Assembly (NCBI RefSeq): GCF_900156685.1
Contig: NZ_FTOJ01000013.1
Location: 1-45,210, forward strand
Reading direction: 5' to 3'
Origin: Chryseobacterium piscicola
GTDB lineage: Bacteria; Bacteroidota; Bacteroidia; Flavobacteriales; Weeksellaceae
DNA length: 45,210 nucleotides
Of the stretch, positions 27,836 through 37,616 are shown one piece after another. A program made the position numbers and the translations under genes. The notes beneath the pieces are model-generated. The model did no database searches. It saw only the letters and a program-made list of their open reading frames with translations, and was not told the DNA's origin. Each line of letters starts with the position of its first letter. Position 1 is the first letter of the stretch.

Positions 27836-28765
27836 TTAATTCTTTACAGGTAAAATACCTTTTTTCTGATATACACCTACCAAGTAACCGACAGAATTTT
27901 CAATTTTTAGTTTTCTCTGTCTTATCTTCTCATTCAACTCTGTAATTAAGATATCAAAATCCTTTTCTTTTTCTTTTCCGGCAATCAGCTCCGCCTGTTC
28001 CTGGCTGAAGCCATAGGTGACCAATTTTGAAGCAAATTTTTGAATGTTTATTGGTTTTTCAAAGTCAATCTCCAATTGTTTGAATTTTTGTGAATTAATA
28101 TGTAGGGTAATCCAATAGAACTCTCTCCCTTTTTTTTTCAATTCATAATCAAGTTCAATATCTGTATTTTCTGAAATTTGTTTTCGGGCAATATCCAAAA
28201 CTTTAATTTTAAAATCACTTATTCTTTCAAATTGTTCGTTACCTTTTTTGTCAATTAATCCAAGCATTTTTTTGAGTTCCGGGATTTCAAATCTTTTTGT
28301 TCCTATACTCCTCCATTGACAAGCAATTGCGTACAATCTTTTAGCATATTTTGAAGAGCAGTTTAAAACAGATTTTAATTGTAAAGCTGTGAAATTATTT
28401 TTAAGATCAAAAAAGTAAGGTTTAGCTGTTTCGTTTATTTTAATAGTAAAAGAGCCTGACCCTTTAATATAATCCACATATTCAAAAAGCCAAAGTTGAC
28501 GATATTTTTCTGGTGTTTCTATCTCAAACATTCTACTTCCAATATCTTCGGTAGCATCTCTTAATTGCTTATAATTCCATTTACGTCCTGTAATTACTTC
28601 AATATCGTGAGTATGGATCGTATATTCCAACTTATCTTTTTCAAGACAAGAAAGCACCATAAAAAGAATATCTAACATACAGGCTGAATAATCATATCTA
28701 CCGGAAGTGATTACATTGTGTTGAAAAACAAGTTTATCATCTTTGTTTACGTCAATCAATTGCAT
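27836..28765 (-). CDS. repA: Rep_3-family replication initiator
   Basis: About 309 residues from the preferred ATG at 28765 (MQLIDVNKDDKLVFQHNVIT); an upstream in-frame ATG at 28807 would add 14 hydrophobic residues and is less likely. Two winged-helix domains as in Rep_3 proteins are suggested by KLEYTIHTHDIEVITG and by YAKRLYAIACQWRSIGTKRF, IPELKKMLGL. Rep_3 proteins bind iterons as monomers to open the origin and as dimers to handcuff or repress. Five 21-bp iterons lie about 80 bp upstream. This identifies the segment as an autonomous replicon. Confidence 0.9.
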   Translation of the reverse strand: MQLIDVNKDDKLVFQHNVITSGRYDYSACMLDILFMVLSCLEKDKLEYTIHTHDIEVITGRKWNYKQLRDATEDIGSRMFEIETPEKYRQLWLFEYVDYIKGSGSFTIKINETAKPYFFDLKNNFTALQLKSVLNCSSKYAKRLYAIACQWRSIGTKRFEIPELKKMLGLIDKKGNEQFERISDFKIKVLDIARKQISENTDIELDYELKKKGREFYWITLHINSQKFKQLEIDFEKPINIQKFASKLVTYGFSQEQAELIAGKEKEKDFDILITELNEKIRQRKLKIENSVGYLVGVYQKKGILPVKN

Positions 28766-28841
28766 AACTGCTTTTTTTAGAAACAAATATAATAATAAAA
28801 ACGGCATTTAAAAACATCTGTCGATAATATATAGCGTGTTC

Positions 28842-28950
28842 AGCTTATAAAAAGTCGTTTTTAGCTTATAAAAGGTCGTTTTAAACTTATAAAAGGTCGT
28901 TTTAAACTTATAAAAGGTCGTTTTAAACTTATAAAAGGTCGTTTTTAAAC
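28842..28950. repeat. Iteron array, origin of vegetative replication
   Basis: Five tandem 21-bp direct repeats with unit CTTATAAAAGGTCGTTTTAA start at 28844, 28865, 28886, 28907 and 28928. A sixth, degenerate start is at 28950. The first unit varies (AAAAAGTCG). The array is directly upstream of repA and is a classical iteron origin. Confidence 0.93.
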
Positions 28951-29530
28951 TTGCAATATTTTGATATTTAGTAACTTACAAGACCTTAAAATAGTAAAAT
29001 AAGAAAGTAATAAATATTTTAAAAGAATACGTTTGTTCAATCGGACTTTTATCTTTTCCATTGAAGCGAAAATTTTCCGGACATTCTGTGATGTGCAGGG
29101 TGAAAGAAAAACAAAAGGAAGAAAAACAGAGTTTCTAATAAATCGGGTTGCGGGCAAATACTATGTAGTACATAGTATAAATTGATAGATATAAACTATT
29201 ATTAGTGTGGTGATTTGGTAAGCTGTTCGGCTGTCTGATGGCGATATCGCTTCCGGAAGTAATCTGAATTTGCCCTTCAGCTTTTCTGTTTTTGCCCTTT
29301 ATTATTTGCAGAATATTTGGGGTATTCTTAACTGTTCCGTATTTTAAATTTTTGTTTGTGGGCAATCTGAAGTATTATCATTTTGGACTGTTTGATAATA
29401 GGTAAGAGCTGAGCGACATTTTGGAATTATGGGGAGCTGTACCTGGGTAAAATAAGCATAGGTTGCAGAATAAAAAAGAAATTGCTAAATTTGGTATACT
29501 GATACATGTTTTTAGTAAGGGCAAGTAGTA

Positions 29531-29581
29531 CCTTTTGACGTCAAAAACCTACACTTCGTTGTAGATTTTTGCCACAAAAGG
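29531..29581. repeat. Long interrupted inverted repeat (oriT candidate)
   Basis: CCTTTTG pairs with CAAAAGG, an inner CAAAAACCTACA pairs with TTGTAGATTTTTG, and a CTTCG-type tip lies between. It is about 220 bp upstream of the relaxosome genes. Such dyads next to nic are typical relaxase recognition sites. Confidence 0.5.
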
Positions 29582-29695
29582 ACAACTTGGTTCATTCCTA
29601 TCGTCATAAACGGACAAACATACCGCTTAAAGACAGGCTGTGCCTGAGACATTTTTATAGTCGGAAAAAACAATAAAAAAGGAAGAAAATAAAAA

Positions 29696-29720
29696 CAGCT
29701 CCTCTGTGCACAAGGAGCTG
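29696..29720. repeat. Hairpin upstream of mobC
   Basis: An 8-bp stem CAGCTCCT / AGGAGCTG around the inner palindrome TGTGCACA, with A/T runs on both sides. It could be a terminator or part of oriT. Confidence 0.6.
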
Positions 29721-29800
29721 AAAATTTATTAATTTATGAAAAATTAAAAAGTTGAAAAAAAATTATTTCGATGCACTAATATACAAAATACCTCGAACTT

Positions 29801-30208
29801 ATGGAAGGTCAAAATATGGCAGACTGGGAATCTGAATTTATAGAAGATTTTAAGAAAGTCGATAGGCAAAATCAATATAGAGAGCAAGGAAAGCTTGGCG
29901 GTCGCCCGAAGCTTTCCGCATCAAAGTCAGAGCGTTTAGCCCTTCGTTTTACCGTTTCTGAAATGAAAATGCTAAAAGAAAGAGCAGATAAAAAACATCT
30001 GAAGCTTACCGATTACAGCCGGATCATTCTCTTAGAAAAAGAAATTCCGGACTATGAAAAAAACGATACGCTCACAGAATATGCAACCAACTTCCGGAGA
30101 ATCGCCAATTATATGAAGAAAGAAATGTTTACCGAAAAAGAACGAGCAGATCTGCTCGAAGAAATTGAAGCAACGATTAAAGGCATAAGAACACAGGTCA
30201 AATGGTAA
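29801..30208 (+). CDS. mobC: MobC-family relaxosome protein
   Basis: A 135-residue basic protein. After a charged N-terminus, GKLGGRPKLSASKSERLALR leads into a ribbon-helix-helix region (FTVSEMKMLKERADKKHLKL then TDYSRIILL). A C-terminal helical part (YATNFRRIANYMKKEM) is typical of MobC/BmgB proteins. It binds oriT and helps the relaxase open the strand. Its end overlaps the relaxase start by 7 bp, so translation is coupled. An ATG five codons in (MADWESE) is an alternative start. Confidence 0.85.
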   Translation: MEGQNMADWESEFIEDFKKVDRQNQYREQGKLGGRPKLSASKSERLALRFTVSEMKMLKERADKKHLKLTDYSRIILLEKEIPDYEKNDTLTEYATNFRRIANYMKKEMFTEKERADLLEEIEATIKGIRTQVKW

Positions 30209-30969
30209 TCTCGGCATCTACAAGAAATGTAAGTCCTACATCGATTCAGTACCAACAGAGCGATAAGGAGCAGAGTGTTGAAGTGTGCCGGAACAGGCTT
30301 TCCGGAGAGAAACCAAAAGACCTTTTTGCGGAATTTAAAGAAATTGCAGACTGTAATACGAGAACGGAGAAAAAATACGTTACTGCTGTGATCTCGCCCC
30401 CAAAGGAATACAGCCAAAATTTGAGCCTTACCGATTGGGCGAAGCTCGCAGAGGACTATTTAAAGCGTGAAGGCATCGGAAAAGACAATCAATATTTAGT
30501 GCATCTGCACCAAAGTACGGACGATAAGCACCTGCATATTATCGCCAACCGTATCGATAAGCAGGGCAAAAATAAGGTTACCAGCCATAATCTCGGAACA
30601 CGAGCTGCAGACCATGCAGAAATCTTGTCAAAAGAGCGAAACTGGAAGACCGCAAAGGAGATCAGCGGAGAGAAGAAAGCAGAAATAAAAAATGTACTTC
30701 TTGAGGAAAAAAGTCAAAGTCGGAGCTTGGGCGATCTTGTTTCAAGAATGGATAATCGGGGCTATATTATGCAGATCAGCGAAAACGCCAAAGGCTTGAA
30801 CGGTGCAAGGATCATCCCGAAAGCCGACATTAATATAAATCCTTCAGTTTTAGAAAAAGTAACAAAACAGGGTTTTAAATTAAGCGACATCGATCCGAAA
30901 CTGAAGATTAAAAAAATTGCCTTAGACCTCGCAAAAAGCATTGGAAAAGACAGAGGAATGTCATATTAA
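30202..30969 (+). CDS. Plasmid relaxase (MobA/VirD2 type)
   Basis: A 255-residue protein with the relaxase histidine motif: HLHQSTDDKHLHIIANRID, with His103, Asp107, His110 and His112 placed to bind metal. The N-terminal Tyr17 in SIQYQQ is a plausible nucleophile region. The short length fits the small mobilization relaxases of Bacteroidota plasmids. It would nick oriT and lead the strand into a conjugation channel supplied by another element, since no transfer apparatus is in this segment. Downstream is the 5' half of the gene split by the transposon. Confidence 0.85.
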   Translation: MVISASTRNVSPTSIQYQQSDKEQSVEVCRNRLSGEKPKDLFAEFKEIADCNTRTEKKYVTAVISPPKEYSQNLSLTDWAKLAEDYLKREGIGKDNQYLVHLHQSTDDKHLHIIANRIDKQGKNKVTSHNLGTRAADHAEILSKERNWKTAKEISGEKKAEIKNVLLEEKSQSRSLGDLVSRMDNRGYIMQISENAKGLNGARIIPKADININPSVLEKVTKQGFKLSDIDPKLKIKKIALDLAKSIGKDRGMSY

Positions 30970-30986
30970 AATAAAAAAATGCTATT

Positions 30987-31074
30987 ATGGAAGAAAACAA
31001 CAATCAAAATCCGGCAAGGCTCAGTCCTGCGGAAACGGTAGAACAGATCAAAATCACAACGGAAGCTCTGAACA
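30987..31074 (+). pseudogene. Plasmid mobilization-linked membrane protein, N-terminal part
   Basis: From the ATG at 30987 the frame reads MEENNNQNPARLSPAETVEQ and on to ...TTEALN, then is cut at codon 30 by transposon copy 2. The remainder is at 22834-23313 and joins in frame. In the fused state the gene is split by a whole transposon and lies at opposite ends of the plasmid segment. Confidence 0.85.
31069..31074. repeat. Duplication TGAACA, inner right
   Basis: Pairs with 22829-22834. Confidence 0.85.
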
Positions 31075-31130
31075 GGGGTCAGTCGACGAAACGGAAAACA
31101 TAGCACGTTAATGATGGAATCTATTAAGTA
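31075..31130 (+). repeat. Tn3-type terminal inverted repeat, left (copy 2)
   Basis: Same sequence as 15616-15671. Confidence 0.93.
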
Positions 31131-31262
31131 TTGATAAGTAATTTATTATAACTATTCAGTTAACGAATTTTCATTAAAGATTTGAGTATAAAAAATCAGT
31201 ATAATTATTTATTCTGAAATTCAGTTTTTATTTTATATTTAGCTAGTTAAAAATTTATAATA

Positions 31263-32984
31263 ATGATAAAACAAAACGACAAATTAAAACTGAGGCAATT
31301 ATTTCTTTATGTCCTTTCAATAGGGTTAATTTCCTTTCAAATTTCGTGTAAGGACGAATTAGCAGAAGTCCAAAATGAACAAGCTTTTAAAGAGGAATTG
31401 AACAATACTCTTTCAGCGAGAACTTTTTCGGGAGATTCGATTATGTTAGAGAATCCATATTCTACGGAAAATATGACAAAAGCTTTTCAAACCATAAAAG
31501 ATAAAAATCCTGAATATGGGTTCGGAGAATTTGATATTCATACCACTCATTATTATCTTAAATTTACTCCTGAAAATGAAGAAGAGGTGGGATTACTAAA
31601 ACGGGACTCTACAATTCATTATTTTGATTATAGGTTAGATGCAGAGTATAGAGAAGGATACTTGGAAAATAGAAATCCAGATAGAGATACTATTTCAGTA
31701 TATTATACTGCAGTTCCTGTTGGAAAAATTCTTCCTAACGTAAAACATGAAATTTTAAGTGAATTATATATTCCTGAACAGGATCAATATTTTGCTGATA
31801 TTAAAGATTACAAAGAATATGAGGTAACGGGTAGAGTTGAAAATAAAACAGATCTTTTCAATAATCTTTTATTTTCTGCTTACGAACAAACAGGTAACGA
31901 GAATGAGTTGCTGACAGAAAATTCAACCCCGCAAGCGAGATGGATTTTTGGAACTAAATGGTATCCTAGTGGAAGCATACGCGTCCAGGATGATATAGCC
32001 GGGTTAAGACCCGTAACCGGCGCTCAAGTTTTAATGCGACAATGGTTTACTGTTGCACAAGGAATAACAGATGGAAACGGAAATTTTTCCACTTCTTCTG
32101 TTCGTGGAAAAGCTCGATATGTTATTCAGTGGGAAAGATATAATTATAGCGTTCGTGATGGATCTTTTTTTCAGGCAGAAACACATGGTCCCGATGTGAA
32201 ACAACAGTCTTGGCATCCTATCCTAAATGGAGGTAAAGATGAATATCACGCTTTAATACACCAAGCAGCCCATGACTTCTATTATGGAAATAGATTTGCT
32301 CTAATATCACCTCCAATGAATAATCATTTTTATAATTTTGGCAGACAGACTCAGATAAAAATTGCAGGTAGATTATCAAATTCTGGTCCTACATCTTCCT
32401 TTTCTCATTTAAGAAGTGAAATTACATTTGGACTTTCAGCTCAGGTTCATATAAAAGATTATGGAAAACCATCTGATCAAGTATATGGGACTACAATTCA
32501 TGAATTAAGCCATGCTTTGCACTCTGTAAAAGATAGATCATCTTATAATGATATTGTGCAAGATTCTTTTTTATCTGGAAATACACAAGTGAGAAAAAGA
32601 AATCGTAGATTATTGGAGAGTTGGCCAACTGCAGTGGAAATTCTTATGACTCTAGAAAGATATAGGATAAGATTTAATAATCCAAATTATTTAGTTTATC
32701 AAAATCTTACTTTAAATTATCAAAATTATCAATTTAGAACTATCGCAGCAGAGAATTTATATACTTCTGGGATTTATGATATGACAGATACTGTTAATCA
32801 AAGAAGGATTTTTGGAGCAGGCTATCCAATGGATCAAGTAGATGGATATACAATTAAAGAGCTGGAAAATGCTTTATCAGGCGCGAGATATTGGAACGAC
32901 TATAGAGATAAAGTTAAAGTAATGTATCCTAATAAACCTACTAGACCTTTTGTAGATGAATTATTTGCTAACTGGCAAGATTAA
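31263..32984 (+). CDS. Transposon-borne HExxH metalloprotease-like lipoprotein (copy 2)
   Basis: Identical in protein sequence to the gene at 15804-17525: lipobox Cys near residue 29, HExxH at 413-417, possible third zinc ligand at Glu452. Having two copies doubles the gene dose as long as the fusion lasts. Confidence 0.75.
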   Translation: MIKQNDKLKLRQLFLYVLSIGLISFQISCKDELAEVQNEQAFKEELNNTLSARTFSGDSIMLENPYSTENMTKAFQTIKDKNPEYGFGEFDIHTTHYYLKFTPENEEEVGLLKRDSTIHYFDYRLDAEYREGYLENRNPDRDTISVYYTAVPVGKILPNVKHEILSELYIPEQDQYFADIKDYKEYEVTGRVENKTDLFNNLLFSAYEQTGNENELLTENSTPQARWIFGTKWYPSGSIRVQDDIAGLRPVTGAQVLMRQWFTVAQGITDGNGNFSTSSVRGKARYVIQWERYNYSVRDGSFFQAETHGPDVKQQSWHPILNGGKDEYHALIHQAAHDFYYGNRFALISPPMNNHFYNFGRQTQIKIAGRLSNSGPTSSFSHLRSEITFGLSAQVHIKDYGKPSDQVYGTTIHELSHALHSVKDRSSYNDIVQDSFLSGNTQVRKRNRRLLESWPTAVEILMTLERYRIRFNNPNYLVYQNLTLNYQNYQFRTIAAENLYTSGIYDMTDTVNQRRIFGAGYPMDQVDGYTIKELENALSGARYWNDYRDKVKVMYPNKPTRPFVDELFANWQD

Positions 32985-32989
32985 AAATA

Positions 32990-33487
32990 ATGAAAACACT
33001 ACTATTACTAAGTTTTGGTTTGCTTACGATATGCTGTGGAACTGATCAGGGGGAAAGTATTGATTATACATATAGTATATCAAATAATGCTGGACAAAAT
33101 ATCAAATTAGTACCTTACATAAATGGTGTTCCTGAAATGGAAAATGCCATTACACTAGCGAATAACGAAAAATTCACCAAAAAATATACGTATAAGCCAC
33201 CAGGTGCAGCTGGCTTTAATATGACAGGATTGTTTAAAGCAACAGCAGCTGGAAGTATTACTCATGTAGGTGTAATTTACAATAATAACCATATAAATCT
33301 TTTTACTGTATTCTCAGAACAGTGTCCAACATGTGCTAATATTCCTAATAATCCCTATCCGATTATTTATAATGAAAATATTAGAAATTTGTTTAATATA
33401 AGTTTCAATGATGAACAAGTAGAAACTTATTCAATAACTTCTGAAGATTATCAGAATGCTACTGATTGTGGTGGCAATTGCTATTAA
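32990..33487 (+). CDS. Small transposon-borne lipoprotein (copy 2)
   Basis: Identical to 17531-18028; a 165-residue lipoprotein with lipobox LLTICCG and two Cys pairs, coupled to the metalloprotease-like gene. Confidence 0.7.
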   Translation: MKTLLLLSFGLLTICCGTDQGESIDYTYSISNNAGQNIKLVPYINGVPEMENAITLANNEKFTKKYTYKPPGAAGFNMTGLFKATAAGSITHVGVIYNNNHINLFTVFSEQCPTCANIPNNPYPIIYNENIRNLFNISFNDEQVETYSITSEDYQNATDCGGNCY

Positions 33488-33498
33488 AGAAAAAGATT

Positions 33499-33538
33499 AA
33501 GAGTCCGTTTCATACCTAGTAAAAACGGACTCTTTTTT
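33499..33538 (+). terminator. Rho-independent terminator (copy 2)
   Basis: Same 12-bp stem and T run as 18040-18079. Confidence 0.9.
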
Positions 33539-33561
33539 ATAACAAATAAAAAATTTCAAAT

Positions 33562-34446
33562 ATGGATAAAAAACTACTTTTAATTTTTGCAATAACCTTA
33601 AGTCTATTTGCTTTCAGTCAAAACATTTCTTTTGAAACTTCTGAAGGATACACGTTAGGAAATCTTCCAGGCCAACAGGGCTGGTCGAGATGGGGAGGCG
33701 TTACTACGAGTAGTGCTAAAGTGATAAATACCACAGCATCAATTGGTTCAAACTCTGTGACTGTTACAAGTAATAGTAGTGGTACCAGTGGAGGGGTTAC
33801 AAAAAGTATTTCTGGTTTTACAAAGACCGAATATTCGTTTGATTACAAAATTTCTGCTGTTGGATCTTCAGAATATCATATGGTTGTACAAGATCTTGAC
33901 GATAATATCGTAGGCGGTTTCAACATTGAGCCAAGTCAAGGCGGACTGCTTGTATATAACGGAGTTATAGACGATGGTGTAGCTACATCTGTAAACATTT
34001 CTGCAAATACGTGGTATAATTTTAAACTAATTGCAAATTTGGCAACACACACCGTAACTTATTATTTAAACAATATCTTACTCGGAAGCCAACCTATTTC
34101 AAATAGTGTTATGGGGTTTAATGTTCTCAACTTCGTTTATGATAACGAAGGATCTGGTTTTACAATGGATAACATTAAAATTTTAAATGCTGATCTTCTT
34201 TCTACTTCGGAAAACAATTATAACGATAAAATAGATGTTTATCCTAACCCCACTTCAGATTTCATTAATATCAAAATAAAAGAAGTCGTAAAATCAATTG
34301 AAATTTTTGATCTTTCCGGAAAATTGATTTTAAAAGATGTTTCCGGGAAAAAAGAGATCTCTATTTCACATTTACAAAACGGATCATATATACTGAAAGT
34401 AAACACAAAAGAATCTGCGTACACTAAAAAGTTCATTAAAAACTAG
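33562..34446 (+). CDS. Transposon-borne T9SS-sorted protein (copy 2)
   Basis: Identical to 18103-18987: signal peptide, jellyroll-like body and C-terminal T9SS type A domain starting VYPNPTSDF. Confidence 0.8.
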   Translation: MDKKLLLIFAITLSLFAFSQNISFETSEGYTLGNLPGQQGWSRWGGVTTSSAKVINTTASIGSNSVTVTSNSSGTSGGVTKSISGFTKTEYSFDYKISAVGSSEYHMVVQDLDDNIVGGFNIEPSQGGLLVYNGVIDDGVATSVNISANTWYNFKLIANLATHTVTYYLNNILLGSQPISNSVMGFNVLNFVYDNEGSGFTMDNIKILNADLLSTSENNYNDKIDVYPNPTSDFINIKIKEVVKSIEIFDLSGKLILKDVSGKKEISISHLQNGSYILKVNTKESAYTKKFIKN

Positions 34447-34462
34447 AAATATATAGTTTTTT

Positions 34463-34499
34463 ATAATCACTCTTATCTTAATGTGATAAGAGTGATTAT
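34463..34499. terminator. Bidirectional terminator (copy 2)
   Basis: Same 15-bp perfect stem as 19004-19040, ending at the tnpA stop. Confidence 0.85.
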
Positions 34500-37462
34500 T
34501 ATAAAGAATTTCTTAGCGATCTAAACTCTCCTTTTTTAAACTTGATACGATCTTCCCAAACATAGTCTCCGGTAAGGTGAATATGTTCCCATCCTAAAGG
34601 AGAAAGGTGTTGAAGTAATTCTTCATTAATTTCTTCGCCCTGTTCTTTCAGGTGCTGCACTGCTTTTTCAATATAAACCGTATTCCATAGAACAATAGCA
34701 GCAGTAACCAGATTAAGACCGCTTGCCTTATACCGTTGATTTTCAAAGCTTCGTTCTCTGACTTCTCCAAACCTGTTAAAATATACAGCTCTTGCCAAAG
34801 CGTTTCTGGCTTCACCTTTATTAAGTCCTGCGGTAACTCTGCGTCTAAGTTCCGGACTCATGTACCAGTCGAGCATAAATAAAGTTCTTTCTATTTTACC
34901 CAATTCTCGTAATGCTACAGCCAGTCCGTTCTGCCGTGGATAACTTCCAATCTTCTTGACAATCAGTGAAGCCGTAACAGTTCCATTTTTTATGGAAGCA
35001 GCCAATCTTAGAATTTCATCCCAGTTTTGAATAATCTTTTTACTGTTGATGGTTCCTCCTATATGTTCTGATAACGCAGAATAGCTCGTAGATGTTTCAG
35101 GAATAAATAACTTCTTATCATTCAAATCTCTGATTCTTGGAGCAAATTTAAATCCCAGTAACTGCATCAAAGCGAATACATGATCGGTAAACCCCGAAGT
35201 ATCCGTATAATGTTCTTCTATCTGCAGTTCAGATTCATGATAGAGAAGCCCATCCAAAACATAGGTTGCATCCCTTACTCCTACATTGATAACCTTGGTA
35301 TGAAAAGGTGCGTATTGGTCGGAGATATGAGTGTAAAACTGAACTCCGGGACTGCTTCCATATTTTGGATTAATATTTCCGGTTCTCTGCGCATAACTGC
35401 CTGTAGCAAACCTTTGACCGTCCGAAGAAGATGTTTTGCCCTCTCCCCAGTAAGAAGAAAATGAGTGATCGGATTGAGTATTGATAATTTTCGCTAAAGC
35501 TGAAGAATACGTTTCGTCTCGGATATGCCACGCCTGAAGCCATGAGAGTTTTGCATAGGAAGTTCCCGGAGAAGCTTCCGACATTTTTCTTAAACCTAAA
35601 TTAATGGCATCTGACAGTATTACAGTGAGTAACAAATTTTTGTCACTGGCTTTATTTCCGGATTTCAGATGAATGAACTGATCTGTAAAGCCCGTCCACT
35701 GATCGACTTCTTTCAAAAGATCTGTGATTTTAATAAGAGGAAGCAGACTGTATATTTTTTTTGCTAAAACTTCAACTTCTTCAGGAACTGTATTTTCAAG
35801 AGGTTTAATCTTTATTCTGTCATTAATAATAGAAGATTCAGGGAGTTCATTATTTTCAATGAGCTTACATACTATTTGTATTTTATTTGAAAGAAGTTCC
35901 ATTCGCTCCGAAAGAAACTCTTCTGCATTCAATGCTACATCCAGAGGAACTTGATTTTCATCTTTCATTTCAACGAATCTGCCTGCAGGAATAAGATAAT
36001 CTTCAAAATCTTTGTACTGTCTTGAACCCTGTACCCAAAGATCACCGGAACGCAAATGGTTTTTCAGTTCAGAAAATATACATAGTTCATAAAACTTTCT
36101 ATCTATACCGTTCTCTGTAAATACCAGTTCTTCCCATCTTTTTCTGATAAAACCTGATGGAATTTTTTCCGGTAGTTTTTTTATTTTTCCTTCATACAGG
36201 TCAATCAAGATACCTACTGCCTTTAGAATATCTTCTGCTACAGGGGCAGAGCGGAGTTCCAACTCTTTCAGAAATTCTCCACCATATTTTTTTATCGTAA
36301 AGTATTTATCGGATATAAAATAAAGAGAGTCAAAATTTTGTTTAGCTGTTAAGTTCTTGGCTTCTGAAATACTTTGAGCCAGAGCGTCCCATGAAATAAC
36401 TGACTCAACAGCATCGAAAGGATCTTCTCCTGTTTCCTTGGCATCCAGAAGTGCGCTGCCAACTTTAAAAAATATACCGAGCTGCTCACCCATGGATTTT
36501 CCGGAATCCTGCATTTTTTGAGTTTGCGTATTCTTGGCATATCTGAACAAAGAACCGATGATCTTATCATTCATTTCTATGATTTCATCGATGATGGAAG
36601 CTTTGGTTTCCAGAAGTATTGCCACCAATGTTGCGTATCTCCTGGATTCTTCAAAATCCCTTAGATGCTGTGGTGTCATCTGTCTTCCTTCTCTGGCTAT
36701 TTTTAGTAATCGGTTCTGATGAATATCCTTACCAATATCTTTTGGAAGATTGATCTCTTTTATTGTCTTCAACCTCTTTATATGCATCAGTAAAAACTTT
36801 GAATTGACCGCCTGTGGGGATTGCTTGAGCCAATTTAGTTGACTGATGCTGCTTTTTTCCTGTAAGTTGAGAAGAGCATCTAATAACTGTTTCTGATGAT
36901 TGGACAATGAAGAACTCAGGCTATCATAAATTTGCTTTTCCGCATTAATAAGAGCTTCCGAGCAAAGCCTTTCAATTGTTCCAGTTGCAGGGAGTAAGAT
37001 TTTATTTTTACGAAGAAATTTAACTAATTCTTCTGCCACAACAAATCCTTTATCTGTTTTGAGAGCTATTTCTTGTAACAACCCTTTGTAGACCGTATAA
37101 TCTATGATTGTAAATATTCGAAATCCATAAACAGATTGCAGTATGCTTATATATTCTCTCCTTGTTTGCTCTCTTTTTCCATAGTTTTCCCATTCTAAAA
37201 CATTTATTCCTAGTTGACTGCTAATAAACTGTAAGATTTGTCGATCAGGATATAACTCAGGAGCTAAAATAATCCCTGGATGTCTCATATAACTGAGATT
37301 AACTGCAAATCCCAACTTATTGGTGTTTGTTCTACAATGATTTTTTATTATTGAAAAATCATTTTCCGATAAAGAATAGTTGATGATTAATTCTTCATCA
37401 GTTTCTGGAATTTTAATTAACTCTTTTATCTCAAACTCTGATAATACTTGTTTTCTAGGCAT
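34499..37462 (-). CDS. tnpA: Tn3-family transposase TnpA (copy 2)
   Basis: Identical to the 987-residue TnpA at 19040-22003, with the same DDE motifs and no visible lesion. Confidence 0.97.
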   Translation of the reverse strand: MPRKQVLSEFEIKELIKIPETDEELIINYSLSENDFSIIKNHCRTNTNKLGFAVNLSYMRHPGIILAPELYPDRQILQFISSQLGINVLEWENYGKREQTRREYISILQSVYGFRIFTIIDYTVYKGLLQEIALKTDKGFVVAEELVKFLRKNKILLPATGTIERLCSEALINAEKQIYDSLSSSLSNHQKQLLDALLNLQEKSSISQLNWLKQSPQAVNSKFLLMHIKRLKTIKEINLPKDIGKDIHQNRLLKIAREGRQMTPQHLRDFEESRRYATLVAILLETKASIIDEIIEMNDKIIGSLFRYAKNTQTQKMQDSGKSMGEQLGIFFKVGSALLDAKETGEDPFDAVESVISWDALAQSISEAKNLTAKQNFDSLYFISDKYFTIKKYGGEFLKELELRSAPVAEDILKAVGILIDLYEGKIKKLPEKIPSGFIRKRWEELVFTENGIDRKFYELCIFSELKNHLRSGDLWVQGSRQYKDFEDYLIPAGRFVEMKDENQVPLDVALNAEEFLSERMELLSNKIQIVCKLIENNELPESSIINDRIKIKPLENTVPEEVEVLAKKIYSLLPLIKITDLLKEVDQWTGFTDQFIHLKSGNKASDKNLLLTVILSDAINLGLRKMSEASPGTSYAKLSWLQAWHIRDETYSSALAKIINTQSDHSFSSYWGEGKTSSSDGQRFATGSYAQRTGNINPKYGSSPGVQFYTHISDQYAPFHTKVINVGVRDATYVLDGLLYHESELQIEEHYTDTSGFTDHVFALMQLLGFKFAPRIRDLNDKKLFIPETSTSYSALSEHIGGTINSKKIIQNWDEILRLAASIKNGTVTASLIVKKIGSYPRQNGLAVALRELGKIERTLFMLDWYMSPELRRRVTAGLNKGEARNALARAVYFNRFGEVRERSFENQRYKASGLNLVTAAIVLWNTVYIEKAVQHLKEQGEEINEELLQHLSPLGWEHIHLTGDYVWEDRIKFKKGEFRSLRNSL

Positions 37463-37616
37463 AAAAATATTTTTTCTTAAGTAAAATAAAACGTCCGTTT
37501 ACTTGTACTTTTTTGTGTTTTCTGAAAATTACGTTTTAAAATAAAAATAAGTAAAAAAAACTAGTATAATAAATTGAGTATATTTATTTAAATTTTTAAT
37601 GCAATTATCTATACTT
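37463..37616. promoter_or_regulatory. res/promoter region (copy 2)
   Basis: Same divergent spacer as 22004-22157, with the AAGTAAA ... TTTACTT dyad at 37479-37504. It lies in direct orientation to copy 1, the arrangement that resolvase deletes. Confidence 0.6.

Larger units (their letters stand above)
28951..29800. other. Plasmid intergenic region with oriT candidate
   Basis: 850 bp between the iterons and mobC without a convincing gene. Short minus-strand frames at 28945-29157 and 29135-29365 are not supported by composition or context. It holds a 21-bp dyad at 29158-29178 (ATACTATGTA, G, TACATAGTAT), a large interrupted stem at 29531-29581 and a hairpin at 29696-29720. An oriT is expected just upstream of mobC, so the nic site is probably within 29440-29790. 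Confidence 0.55.

Noticed and set aside
28842..28950. Possible CRISPR array
   Set aside because: The 21-bp units are contiguous with no variable spacers and sit upstream of a Rep_3 gene; they are iterons.
28945..29365. Two minus-strand frames (70 and 76 codons) upstream of mobC
   Set aside because: Low-complexity translations, overlap with each other, and location in the expected origin/oriT region; no domain-like features.
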